Part shown: positions 52,376 to 62,758 of the stretch, one piece after another | How the letters are laid out: each line of letters begins with the position of its first letter | How positions within the stretch are numbered: position 1 is the first letter of the stretch | Assembly (NCBI RefSeq): GCF_000002875.2 | Contig: NC_009412.2 | Location: 315,001 to 379,000, forward strand | DNA length: 64,000 bases | Source of the DNA: Leishmania infantum JPCM5 | Taxonomy: Eukaryota > Euglenozoa > Kinetoplastea > Trypanosomatida > Trypanosomatidae | Reading direction: 5' to 3' | Position numbers and translations under genes: made by a program | The notes under the pieces: generated by a model | Seen by the model: only the letters and a program-made list of their open reading frames with translations | Told to the model about the DNA's origin: nothing | Database searches by the model: none

Positions 52376-53251
52376 GTGGACACTTTTGGTGAGCGGTGTG
52401 GAGGTTTCAAAGCTTTCAGAGAATCCGCCGGCAGCTTCAGCGCGCATCAAGACCCGCTATGGAAAGAGTGCGGCGTTCTACGGGGGAGCCATGCGATAGG
52501 GGCGCGATTGCAGCGAGAGGACGCTTCACTGCCGCTGAAACTGGTGGCGCGTCGGAGTCTAACGCAGCACCTCTTCGCGGACGTGGCGAGCTCAAGCGGA
52601 CCCCGCGCGAACCCAGCGGAAGCCGTTTCCTCCATCTGGAAGGGCGCGGCACCCTACCTTGAGGGGTGAGGGGAAGTGGCGAACAGTGTGCCCAAAGCAG
52701 ACCTCATGCAGGTTGCACGCCGTGCACGAGCAGGCACGTTCAAGCGGTACCTGGGCTATGGCCTGCAGCTAACGCAGGAGGCCGTAGCCGCACAGGAAAG
52801 CGCCGCCCGAGAGTCGACGGTGCTAGGGGTGCCAAAAGCGGCGTATGCAGGGGCCTTCACCGGTGGTGCTGCCCGACGCGGGCCAGTGACCTTTACACGT
52901 GAAGCACACCACTCCACTGCACCTAGCAGCGGGGAGGGGGATTCCCACAGCCCGCAGCATTACAAAGGCATTTCTGGATCAGGCCATCAAGCACTTTTAC
53001 GAAAAGCGATTTGCGGGGTGGCGCGCCTCTTGTACAGTGACGTCGGCGTTATTTCCGCCAGCAGGCGCCCTTCGATGAATGGCAGCCGTGCATCCGCAAG
53101 GTTCGGCCGGCGAAGGCCGCCCACGCGATTGCCACAACGCGGTCTAGGCGGTGACAAACCTTCCTCAATATTCTTTCGCCCTTCATCGCTGACCGCTGGA
53201 TGGGCAGCTTCAAGCGCAGCTATGGAGGAAGGGCCACTGCATAGAGTCTAG
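52376..53251 (+). pseudogene. Possible decayed coding relic of unknown family
   Basis: In one frame the sequence is open from 52376 to 53251 apart from a TGA at 52667-52669; it includes GTFKRYLGYGLQLTQEAVAA around 52740. After about 52940 the protein-like signal moves to other frames: SITKAFLDQAIKHFYEKRF around 52950-53010, then RYFRQQAPFDEWQPCIRKV around 53047-53103, and later FLNILSPFIADRWMG to a stop at 53242-53244. Aromatic, well-balanced composition in the shifted pieces argues for a former gene with one stop and two or more frameshifts. I do not recognise the parent, and no starting ATG is certain. Composition alone could produce part of this, so confidence is moderate to low. Confidence 0.4.
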
Positions 53252-54346
53252 ACCGGTGCCCAAGCGTATCCCGCTACCCTCCCCCCATGCACTGCAACCT
53301 TACGGGCCCAAAAGCAAGCAACTATGCAGCTAACGTCGGGCAGCGCACACGCCACCGCTTACGCTGTCTCTCCTGCACTCTTTGCTCACCTCGACGCTGG
53401 GCGGACCGCTGCCGTGTGCGACGCGCACACACACACAGATGAACCCGATCTGAATTCAGAGCTGCTACGCCCCCATCGGTGAGTGCAACTGTGTGTGTGT
53501 GGGGGGGGGGCGAGGTCTGACCCTGACCACACGTATGCTTAACGCCTGAATGCGACCCGCGAGCGTAGCGAAGGCGCGGCGAAATGTTTCTTCTCCAAGA
53601 TGCGGAGGAATGCTGTAAAGCGCATGCAGCTAGCAGAAGAGCCATTAGAGTGCGCTGCGTTCTTTCTCTCCCCTCTCCCTCGAACCAATCTATTGGCAAG
53701 CATCGACGAGCATACATCCACACGTCATGTCGCGCTGTTCTTGACTGCAGTTGTGACAACTCACTCCTCTTCGCCATTTTCAACGCAGCCCCTTCCTTTG
53801 TGTTCCACCGGGGCTTTTGGATGCATGCTAGGTGTAGGGTACTTGCAGACCAGGTGCAACGGGTGAAAGCACCGTAGTGGGTCTGGTGGGCTTCAACTCC
53901 GATTCTCCCGGCGACCTCGTGCTGCCGTCTATTGCGCGGGCAGCTGCCGTAAACTCGGCACACAGCAAGAGGGCACTGGCGGGTGCTCGGCGTAGGCTGC
54001 CTTGCTCTCACGCGCGGCTTCCGTTTGTCGCTCTTCGTCTCCCTTTTTTTCGCTTTGGTGAGCGAGAGAACCCGCCACCCCTCCCCCACCTTCCTGCTGC
54101 AACTTCCCTGCTCGCGCGCTTGCTCTCTACTCGATTCCCTCCCTCCCTCCTCTCTTTCTTCTCTCGCGCCTCGCTGTTTGCTTCTTTCCACCGCACGCGG
54201 AGGTCACCCTCCGCGAGCCTGCTGTGAACGTGCATCCACAAACGGAGCTGTTTCTCCGGCTGCCAGCGCAAGCTTCCTTGTCCTGCGATTTTTCATTCTC
54301 TCCCCTCTCTCTCACTTTTCGTTGTCATCTGTGAACGTGCGCGACC
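53252..54346 (+). other. Intergenic region, 1.1 kb
   Basis: No gene seen. G9-run near 53502-53510, T/C-rich blocks at about 54025-54190 and 54285-54330. The last one lies immediately before the Serinc start, with no AG in between, so the real acceptor must be upstream. Confidence 0.55.
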
Positions 54347-55597
54347 ATGAGCGACGACGAGGATGGAGTGCTCAGTCGTCGGCGCTTCCGCGGCGTGGAT
54401 GTCGACGAGGACTTGTCCCCTGGTCTGATTGTGCGGCTCAAATACGCCATGTACCTGTTTGTAGCACTTCTTTTTTCGCTGATGGCGCGCGGGCTGATGA
54501 GCTCCTTGCTGGATAAGATCCCGATGCTCGAAAAAGGGTGTGCCATGAGCAGCAAAGGCGGCGCTGTCCAAGCCGCGTGCGCGGCGGAAATGCTCATCTA
54601 CCGCGTAAGCTTCGCGCTCACAGCCTTCTTCGGCATCCACTTGATCAGCGTGTCTGACCTGACGTGCTGCATCCGAAGCAGAGACCTCGCCGAGCTGCAG
54701 CGCAGCTTCTTCACAGCCAAGACGGTGCTGCTGGTGGTCCTCTGCATTGTGACATTCTTCATTCCCAACGGCTTCTTCTCTGTGTACGCCTATGTGTGTC
54801 TCGTCTGCTCCGGCTTGTACCTGCTGATGAACGTCGTCTTCCTCGTCGACTTCTCGTACCAGTGGAGCGACGACTGGATCGAGCGCGCAGACGGCAACCC
54901 CAAGTGGATGTGGTACCTCCTCGTCATCGCTGTCGGCAGCTTCGTCCTCGCCATTGCCGTCATCGTCGCTTCGTTCGTGATCTTTGTCCCGCACTCGGAC
55001 TGCAACTCCAACGCGTGCATCATCACGAGCGTCACCGTGGGCGCGTTCATTTACTTTATCCTGTCCATTTACGTTCCGCATGGCTCCATTGTGCCGAGCA
55101 GCATTGTCTTTCTCTACACCAGCTGCATCCTGCTCTTCACGCTGCGCACGACAGACAACGAACACTGCAACCGCATGGCCACACGCCCGAGCAGCACTAC
55201 GTACTCGATTTTACAGACTATCTTCACGATGCTGCTCACGTGCTTTACACTGCTCTACAGTGTTGTGGCTGCCGGTGGTAGTGGTGCGTCGCTGAACATC
55301 GGCCAGAACGAGGACGGCGAGGCCGAGAACCCCGAGGAAACTGGCCACCTGTCACACTACATGTTCTTCTACACCATCATGATCTTTGGCTCCATGTACC
55401 TGGCGATGCTAGGCAGCTCCTGGCACGTCAGCGGCGCTGGTGAGGACGGCTTGTCGAAGAGTATCAACATCGCCTTCTGGGTGCGCTTGTCGACGGTCTG
55501 GGCGGCGATTTTCGTGTACATTTGGTCCCTTGTGGCGCCATACACGTGCTGCAAGGGTCGCGACTTTGGCTTCGCGGTGGACGAGGACTGGATTTGA
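54347..55597 (+). CDS. Serinc/TMS1 family multi-pass membrane protein
   Basis: 416 residues. Serinc proteins are multi-pass integral membrane proteins implicated in incorporating serine into membrane lipids and in lipid scrambling. After an acidic N-terminal start (MSDDEDGVLSRRRF), about ten hydrophobic segments follow. Typical pieces include LIVRLKYAMYLFVALLFSLM, LIYRVSFALTAFFGIH, SVYAYVCLVCSGLYLLMN, WKSDD-like YQWSDDWIERAD after the VFLVDFSY segment, and the C-terminal half from VHFL-like FHYMFFY to WHV and the CKGRDF tail. The WSDDWIERAD loop and the SLYLAMLGSSWHV region correspond to conserved Serinc motifs. The length is close to other family members (about 400-480). It is probably in the plasma or endomembrane; the exact compartment cannot be read from sequence. 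Confidence 0.93.
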   Translation: MSDDEDGVLSRRRFRGVDVDEDLSPGLIVRLKYAMYLFVALLFSLMARGLMSSLLDKIPMLEKGCAMSSKGGAVQAACAAEMLIYRVSFALTAFFGIHLISVSDLTCCIRSRDLAELQRSFFTAKTVLLVVLCIVTFFIPNGFFSVYAYVCLVCSGLYLLMNVVFLVDFSYQWSDDWIERADGNPKWMWYLLVIAVGSFVLAIAVIVASFVIFVPHSDCNSNACIITSVTVGAFIYFILSIYVPHGSIVPSSIVFLYTSCILLFTLRTTDNEHCNRMATRPSSTTYSILQTIFTMLLTCFTLLYSVVAAGGSGASLNIGQNEDGEAENPEETGHLSHYMFFYTIMIFGSMYLAMLGSSWHVSGAGEDGLSKSINIAFWVRLSTVWAAIFVYIWSLVAPYTCCKGRDFGFAVDEDWI

Positions 55598-55622
55598 GAG
55601 GTGGGATGGCAGGCACGTGGTG

Positions 55623-55945
55623 CCCCCCCCGCCAACTCCCTCCCAAGCACCGCCGCTGCTGGTTTGGGACCCCTTTTTGGGGGGCCCCCGCTTTCTCTCT
55701 ATATTTTGGGTCGGCCCTCCCCCCGGGGGCCCCCCCCAAATTTCTCCTCTCCACACAAGGGCGGGGGCCCCGGGGGACGGGTTTTTTCCCCCTCGGCCTT
55801 TTTTCCCCGAAAGGAGGAAGGCCTCTCCTTCCCTTTTTTTTTCCGCCGGTTGGTGGAAAAGGCGCCTCCCTTTTGGTCTCCTTCCCCCCAAACCGGGAGG
55901 GGGAAAAGGGAAAGGGAAAACCTGTCTCTACCCCCCCACAAAGGG
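55623..55945. other. Probable low-quality or artefactual sequence
   Basis: Dense short homopolymers of all four bases (G6, C7, T8, A4 and similar) follow one another (for example a T5G6C5 succession near 55676-55690 and C5G5C7 near 55718-55735). This pattern differs from every other spacer here and looks like miscalled peaks at the end of a poor sequencing read or a contig join. ORFs across it in three frames are not gene evidence. Confidence 0.6.
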
Positions 55946-56854
55946 AAGCAAGCTCCCTCCCGCCCCTCAACTGTACACATATGCACACATACGTGCATAT
56001 GCGTGTACCTTCCCCCCACTCTCTTCAGCTCTCTTCTTGCTTTGCTTTCACGTACTTCGGTCATCCCTCCCCTTCCCCCTACCCCCACAACACCGCCACA
56101 TGAGATGGCGAGTTATCTGCATGGCCATTTCGTTTTTTTTTCTTTCTTGTTGTTGCCTTGCGATTGGCTTTCCCCTCCCGTCGCGGTGTTATCCTTCAGT
56201 GTGTGCCGCACTGTGTGATGATCACAAGTGTGTGTGTGCGTGTGTGCTTTTCACGGCCTGAGACGCAGGACATCAACGGGCATCACTGTTGCTGACCTCC
56301 CCGTCTTCTCTCCGCTCGCATTTCGTTCGCACGCTCGGAGGCCATCCGCGATCGGGTCCCTGCGCGGTTCATGGTGGCCTCGTCATCTGAAGGATTTGTG
56401 TGTGTCAGTGTCTCCGCGTCTCTCGGGGTTTGTGCTTCTTTGCACATGTGAGGCCCTATCTCGTTTTTTATTGTGTATGCGAGCGCGTCGTTCGTACGTG
56501 GTGCATGTATGTGCGTGTGTGTGTCCCGTTCCCAATATGACTGAGGCACGCCCATTGAGGACGAAGAGAGGAAAAGGCAGAGCGTTCCCGCAACATAAGA
56601 AGCTGGTGCTTTCAGGGAGGTAACGCCCACTCACGTGTCAAATACCGATGGTATCCGTCTTTGTAGGTGCGGATGCTCGCGGACAGATGCGCGTAGACCT
56701 TGCTCCGGGCCTGCTTCACGTGCAGCTTCACTCGGGGTGAGTTTGTGGCGGAGGCAACCAATCTAAACCTTTTCCATGGCGATTCATGGGCGTCTTCTCC
56801 CTCAACTTAATTTTCCCTCTCGCCTGACCTTCATTACCTGAAGCTGTTTGTATG

Positions 56855-56877
56855 CCCCCCCCCCCACACACACACAC
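56855..56877. repeat. Poly-C/(CA)n microsatellite
   Basis: C11 run followed by CA repeats, same type as that near 13980. Confidence 0.85.
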
Positions 56878-58315
56878 GAGACCACTCCCCACACGCACAA
56901 CTATTCGTGTTAGCGGTGATGCTGCCGCAGTGACCGCTTCATCTACTTCTTTTCATCTTAGTGTGCCGATCCTTGGCTTACCCACACAGAGCGAGCACTG
57001 CACACTCCCCTGTGATACCATGCGTGCGTGTGTGTTTCCTCGTCATCCGGACTCGTGGCTTCATCTGTAAGCAGAAAGAAGAAAAGAAGTGACTGCAGCA
57101 ACAACAACGGCGGCGATACATGACGTAGCACGAAGGCGAGGGGGGAGGCACCGCACACGTGTGCCGTGACGCTTTCGCCGCCGCAGCATTCCGCATTACC
57201 CCGCTCCTCATTCTCTCTCTGCCTGTGCGAAGCTGTCTTTCCCACGCGCGCCTGCCCATCTTTTCCGCCATGGCCGCGCGCTGCCTCTCCTCCGTCGCGC
57301 CTCTTTCTGACTTCTGCGGCATCTCTTGCGCAGAGCGGCACTTTAAGAGGCCGCCGGCACACGGAGTGAGCGCACGCTAGCGAACGGCAGGGAAGGGAAG
57401 CGAGGGAGGAGAGGCGAAGACGAGCAAGCATTGACGGGAAATGTGAAGACCCGCACAATGCCGTAAGCGGTGAGCGATCATCGGTTGAAGATGACGGCGA
57501 CGCACTCCCTTTTGTTTTTCCTCGTGAGCGGATTTTGTGGGCTTACACGGAAACGTAGCTGTGCGCGCACGTGTGTGCATGGTGGTCTGAGATGCGTTCG
57601 ATCCATCTCTCATGTGGCGTTGTAACACTTATGTTGGTGTGGCTCGGTTTCCTAAACCTTGGCTTTCCCTCTTGTCCTGCTCTGTGAAGTCGATGTCGTG
57701 CCGGGCTGATGTGGTATGATTACCGCCTTCTTGCAAAGTCGAAAAGGGAGAGCTTCACTTCTTCGTTTAATGTATCGAAGTCCCCTCTGACGTTTTGTCC
57801 AGGTGCTGCTTCCAACTTTCTGGTTCTGTTCTTCTTATTCCTTGTGTGAGAGTTGTGCATCTCCTTCTCACACCGCCGTGTATCGCACCCCATCCTCCTC
57901 CCCACAATTCTTTGCTGTCGCCTATCTGCGTTCTACCTCCCCCTTCCTCTTCCCGGCTGTTATTCCTTTTCTGCACCCTGCGACCTTTCCGTCCGTGTTG
58001 GACGCAAGAGGGATGCGCTGAGACCTGTGCGCATGCCCCCCTCTCTCTGTGGGCGCTGCACAGGCGTGATAGGGCCAGCTCCGACGGGTCTTTCGTGGCC
58101 CTCTCGCCCCCACCCCCACCCCTCCTTTTTCATCTTCCAGCTCTGCGGGTTTCACTCTCGCTTTACGGTTCGCTGTTTCTGGCCCCCTCTCCCCCTCTCT
58201 CGCTCTCATCGGCGTATGTGGTCTTCCTCACCACTCTGTCCCTCTCCTCCTCTCCGCACCCCACCCGAACGCGCGCCCTCCGCATTCGAACGGCCCCCCT
58301 CCCGCTCTGCCTGTA

Positions 58316-58338
58316 TGTATATATATATATATATATAT
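58316..58338. repeat. (TA)n microsatellite
   Basis: Uninterrupted TA run of about 11 units. Confidence 0.9.
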
Positions 58339-59575
58339 GCCTATCGGTTTGTTAGCCGCGACTGTGGGCTGGGGGCTGCTACTGCGCCTCTCGACAAACA
58401 TACACACAGCCACGCAATCCCGTCCATCGGACCCCCCTCCATCGCCTTTGTCTTTCCTTTCTTCGTGTGCTACCGTTTCGTCTTACCGACTCCCCCCCCC
58501 ACCGCTGTGCGTGCGCCTGTGGGCTTGAGAACTGCATAGATGTCGTTCTATACAAAGTGATTTGGCCGCTTCAATGAAATCGTGAACGCAACACGTGCAC
58601 GGTAGGTGGAGGCGAGGTGGGGTGGGGGGGATTGCGGGGACTAGCGGTTCTTCTTGTCAACCCTCTCGCTCGCATGCGTGTGCGCGCGCACACATCAAGT
58701 CGATGCACAGAGAGAGAGAGGTGGTCGAGTTTGGCGCATCTTCATGCATGCAATCGTATTTTGTACGACTCGAATGGTCGCAGACGAGAGGGGTGGATTC
58801 CTCGCTGAGGAGAACCGAAGGTGCTCTTCGCTGTTGCTCTTGTAGTGATGTAACAAGCGAGATGTGGAGAAAGGAGTACACAGGTGGTTGCCCTGGGGTG
58901 GGATGAGGGAGCGCGGTGGGCAATAGAGGCTGCGCCAGGTACGCCGACCGTCTTGTGCCACGCCTGCGCACATGAAGAAAGTAGACGTCCGTGTAGAGGT
59001 GAGGGAGGAAGAGGAGGGGGAGGCACGAGAGGCGGACGTGCACAGGGTCCCACATCTAAGCGAGTTCACCCCCTCTAAAGCGAGAACGCACGAGCACACA
59101 CCGACACCACCTAGTATTAGGGTTCCATTCCTTATCGCTATTGTTGTGCTTCAAGGGCCCTGTTCCGACTCTTTGCGGAACTTTCACCAACGCAGTGCAA
59201 CGACAAAGGAAGGTAGGACAAACACACATGCAACCGACACATATGTATGAGTCAGCTTCTCTGGCGGGTGCGCGCATGCAAGTGTGTGCCGCTTAGGCTT
59301 GCGTGTCGGATGCGCTCGACGCGCGGGCAGTACCGTACCTGCGCGTACCTTCTTTCGCGTTCCCCATTTCCTCTTCTCTCATTTGCTGTGTCTCGTGCTC
59401 CATCACCACTCCTCCGTACTCCACCCTCTCTTCTCCCCCTCACATTCGAAGATACTTAGCTCGGCCTGTCGTTGGAAGTGCGGGCACACTCTCACCCCCC
59501 GAAACTGGATAGCACACGCATGCATCCAGTACGCGCAAACACAAAGCAGAAACGAAATCTAGCAAAACGCAAAAC

Positions 59576-62500
59576 ATGAAAAGAATGCAGTCGTCAAGGC
59601 AGTATCCATGCCGCACTCAGACGCTGCTGCACATTCTGCGGCTGCAATGCGGGGAATGGAGACGCTCACGCGCCCTCAATATCGTGGGGGCGCCAACGCT
59701 AAGCAGCATCTTCTGTGGGCGACGTGCTGCGCATGGCGGTGGCGTGATGCAGCGCTCGGCGGTGCTACGTGCCGCGATTTGCGAGGCTGGTTCTTCATCA
59801 CCCCCAACGGCCAACTCGCATATCGCCGAAAGCAGTCGTTGTGCACTGGTGCGCCTCTCTCAAGTCGATACGTTCTCCCAGTCGCGAATAAAAAACTACA
59901 TCCAGCGCGTCTCGCGGCCATTGGAAGGGTGCACGTCGATGCTCTTTGGCAGCGGTGGCAGCGGCAGAAGCTTCGGCGTCGAGACCAATCCGCGACTGCT
60001 GAATGCTGTCGAGAGAGCCGAATACGCGGATCATATCGGACCCGCGCTCGTGAGAAACGTGTGGATCTCTTCCTTTGACATTCCCGTGGACGTCCTCGTG
60101 GACGCGAAGATCTCGCGCCAAGCGATTACGGTCACAGGTCTCGCGATGGAAGCGAAGCTGGCAGTACTGGCGGCGTGCATGCACGCAGAGCGGTGCCTCG
60201 ACGCATTAAACATCCCTCTCTTCACGTCGGAGCAGCGTCAGCATCAGCGCGTGCTACAAGCCCAGGCGGAAGGTCGCACAGCCCCTGAGGTCACAGCCGA
60301 GCCGCTGGAGCTGTCGTCAGTGCACCTGCCTCTCGGCGTCTTCCTGCCCGCTGCCACCTCTGCTGAGGTCATCCAAGCAGCTGGTAAGACGCGGTCTTTT
60401 CAGCCATTGCAGACCTCTTCGGCGCTGACGAATCACGGGGGAGACGGCGGGGCGAGCACCACGCCCGGTGCAGCAACTCAACGCGGAAGTGCACGGCCTG
60501 GTAAGGGCCTCCTTCGCCGTTCCGCACGCCGCTGGGATATAGTCAAGCCTCGATATGGCGCCGAGTGGTTCATTCGTGTAGCCCTTGATGAGCTCGCCAC
60601 TCTCCAGTCGACGATCTTAACGCACAATCGCCCGCTTTTAGACGAAGACGATGACGATGAACTGGGCGAAATGGACAGCGTTGTCATCTCTGCGAACGAG
60701 GTGCAGATTCTGCAGCCAGAGGTGGTGCCCGGCGGCACGGGTTCCGGCGCTGCCGCTGCCGCCGCCGGATCTGTAAGCAATCGCGGTTATCGAGAAGCGC
60801 AGGGCGCTCACGCGCCGTCCGTGCCGAAAGTGCTCGCGTACGAGCGGATGCTGTTTAGCATCCACTCCAAGTCGGCGCGCGCAATGGTGGACGAGACGGA
60901 GGGCGGCGCCTTTGATCTGGTGGAGGACGACTGCGAGAGTTGGTGGCACGAGAAGGAGACGCCGAGCAGTCGCTGCCTACGTGACCCGGGCGCGGTGGCG
61001 CGTGTGAGCAGGTATCTGGAGCGCCGGACGGGGCACGACTTGGACTCCAGCATCCAGACGCGGGCGGCAGAGGAGGACACAAACGTGTGGCAGCAACAGC
61101 CCTTAAAGGTGAGTGTGAAGCTCAAAACGTGGTACACAATGTGGCTTGACATTCCTGGGATCCCGGTCCCCGCAGTAGGCAAGGCAACGACGCAAGAGGG
61201 AGCACGGGACTTGTGCGCGATGCACGCGGAACTTCTTCTGCAGTGGTTCGGTCTTCACGTGTACGATACCCCTCGCGAGCAGGCGATGTACTACGACGCA
61301 TGTTTGCGCTGGGGGCGCCTCATAGCCGCCGAACCCATCGACCCAGCCACCGTTGATGTGAAGACCGCGAATTTGCCGAAGCCGCTGAAAGAGTGGTTTC
61401 GCAGCATAAGCAAGCTCCGAGCCCGGCGTTCTGAGCGAAACGTAGTGGAGAAGTTGCTTCATCTGAATCGCATGGTTGTCCACACGTTTCGCAATCACCT
61501 TGTCGAGGTCGACATCATAGGCAGTCTCGAATATAAAGAGCTGCTTTCGCTCGCCGGCCCATGCCTCCGCTCCTTCATGGTGGCGGCCCAGCACCCGTAC
61601 GAGAGCGCCATCTTCTGCTACGTGTATTGCAAGGATAGTCAGTATCGCTCCACCGTGTATCTGCCCCTGCCAGAGCGGTACGGTGTGCGCGGTGGGTACT
61701 CCATCGCGTCGACGCCCGAGTCCTCCATTATTTTGTGCACCCTTCACGCCGTCGATGTGTTGTGCGCGCTGGATGTCGTGCCCGAGGTATGCATGGAGCA
61801 GCCGCGGTGGCAGCGCATGATGGAGGTGCGCGAGTCCCTCGGTCTTATCATGCCATCATCGTATCTGTACAAGAAGCGGCTGGAGCGCGCGTCGAGCACA
61901 GAGGCGGAGACCGCGCTGGGGCCGCCGCCGCCGCCGCCGCATTCACGGCTGCGGTCCCCTCCCGCGTACCGCGATGTGCCGATGTTGTCAGCCACGAGAA
62001 TACCTCCCTACCAGGAGGTGTGGCAGATCATGCTAACAGACGCTGACATATTCGACGTGGCGCCTGACCTGCACGCACTGAATGACGAAGCAAAGCGGCT
62101 GCACGTGCGTTCCGTGTTCGACCTTTCGCAGATCCTGTTCGAGGAGTTCGCGCAGTACGCGTTCGGCTGGCGAATCGGGCAGCGGCGACCGGGCGAATAC
62201 CTGTTCCACTACGCCGGGCCGCAACACTATCGCGGAGCCGCTCGTCGAATCGCCAACAACTTCTGGATGGAGCTCCCGTTTGACCAGGCGGTGTACGGGC
62301 GTCGCGTCGCACTCGGTCGTTGCTTCACCCGCAAAGGCGCGGAGCGGATGGTGTACATTCATGCCCTACGCATCGCGCACGCGCTGAGGGCAACCCCATG
62401 GGACACGCTGCCGCTGTCGAAGCTGGCGGAGGAGCTGTACAACAACAATCTTGCGCAGGCCACATCGCGGCACCAACAATGGAAATGGGTCTGCAGCACA

Positions 62501-62758
62501 CTGCTAGATTGCACCCGCGTCGACGGTGCCACTGAAGGGCCGTGCAACGACGGCGCTGGCATCCGCGAAGCAGAGATCATGCACGAGTTCGTTCGACCGA
62601 TGGAGGCGGTGCCCGCTGCCGCTGCCACTGCCACTGGCTCCGCCTCTCCAGTCTCTGCCGACGGCAGCCATGGTGGCCCTTCGGTCACTGATGTGCGTCA
62701 CGTTTTGTCGCCACATCCGGTGATGTCACGTGACCTGGCGATCAAAACTCTGACCTAG
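59576..62758 (+). CDS. Large putative mitochondrial protein with repeated dsRBD-like modules
   Basis: 1060 residues from the ATG at 59576. The first ~70 residues are Arg-rich, nearly free of acidic residues (MKRMQSSRQYPCRTQTLLHI), consistent with mitochondrial import. At least four modules resemble the strand-strand-helix half of a double-stranded-RNA-binding domain: about residues 155-212 (NVWISSFDIPVDVL then AMEAKLAVLAACMHAERCLD), 511-560 (KVSVKLKTWYTMWLDIPGIP then GARDLCAMHAELLLQWFG), 677-735 (AIFCYVYCKDSQYRSTVYLP then SSIILCTLHAVDVLCALD) and 893-940 (NFWMELPFD then RKGAERMVYIHALRIAHAL). Poly-acidic (about 361-366) and poly-Pro (about 783-789) linkers occur. Such proteins are candidates for mitochondrial RNA editing or ribosome assembly in kinetoplastids, but no named complex member is certain. 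The dsRBD reading is from pattern only. Confidence 0.75.
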   Translation: MKRMQSSRQYPCRTQTLLHILRLQCGEWRRSRALNIVGAPTLSSIFCGRRAAHGGGVMQRSAVLRAAICEAGSSSPPTANSHIAESSRCALVRLSQVDTFSQSRIKNYIQRVSRPLEGCTSMLFGSGGSGRSFGVETNPRLLNAVERAEYADHIGPALVRNVWISSFDIPVDVLVDAKISRQAITVTGLAMEAKLAVLAACMHAERCLDALNIPLFTSEQRQHQRVLQAQAEGRTAPEVTAEPLELSSVHLPLGVFLPAATSAEVIQAAGKTRSFQPLQTSSALTNHGGDGGASTTPGAATQRGSARPGKGLLRRSARRWDIVKPRYGAEWFIRVALDELATLQSTILTHNRPLLDEDDDDELGEMDSVVISANEVQILQPEVVPGGTGSGAAAAAAGSVSNRGYREAQGAHAPSVPKVLAYERMLFSIHSKSARAMVDETEGGAFDLVEDDCESWWHEKETPSSRCLRDPGAVARVSRYLERRTGHDLDSSIQTRAAEEDTNVWQQQPLKVSVKLKTWYTMWLDIPGIPVPAVGKATTQEGARDLCAMHAELLLQWFGLHVYDTPREQAMYYDACLRWGRLIAAEPIDPATVDVKTANLPKPLKEWFRSISKLRARRSERNVVEKLLHLNRMVVHTFRNHLVEVDIIGSLEYKELLSLAGPCLRSFMVAAQHPYESAIFCYVYCKDSQYRSTVYLPLPERYGVRGGYSIASTPESSIILCTLHAVDVLCALDVVPEVCMEQPRWQRMMEVRESLGLIMPSSYLYKKRLERASSTEAETALGPPPPPPHSRLRSPPAYRDVPMLSATRIPPYQEVWQIMLTDADIFDVAPDLHALNDEAKRLHVRSVFDLSQILFEEFAQYAFGWRIGQRRPGEYLFHYAGPQHYRGAARRIANNFWMELPFDQAVYGRRVALGRCFTRKGAERMVYIHALRIAHALRATPWDTLPLSKLAEELYNNNLAQATSRHQQWKWVCSTLLDCTRVDGATEGPCNDGAGIREAEIMHEFVRPMEAVPAAAATATGSASPVSADGSHGGPSVTDVRHVLSPHPVMSRDLAIKTLT

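Larger units (their letters stand above)
55598..59575 (+). other. Intergenic region, 4 kb, including an anomalous segment
   Basis: No gene seen. The first 350 bases have abnormal homopolymer structure (see separate entry). A C/CA run lies at 56855-56877 and a TA run at 58316-58338. T/C-rich blocks at about 57885-57965, 58180-58260 and 59345-59450 are normal splicing-type sequence. The final block precedes the dsRBD-repeat gene. Confidence 0.6.

Noticed and set aside
53322..54191. 289-codon minus-strand open frame
   Set aside because: Complement of pyrimidine-rich spacer, giving Arg/Glu/Lys low complexity; no domain or start context.
54293..55165. 290-codon minus-strand open frame rich in Asp, His, Val and Glu
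   Set aside because: Antisense of the Serinc gene; composition mirrors its codons and no family is recognisable.
55440..56261. 273-codon open frame running from the Serinc end into the spacer
   Set aside because: First part is out of frame with Serinc, the rest crosses the abnormal homopolymer segment.
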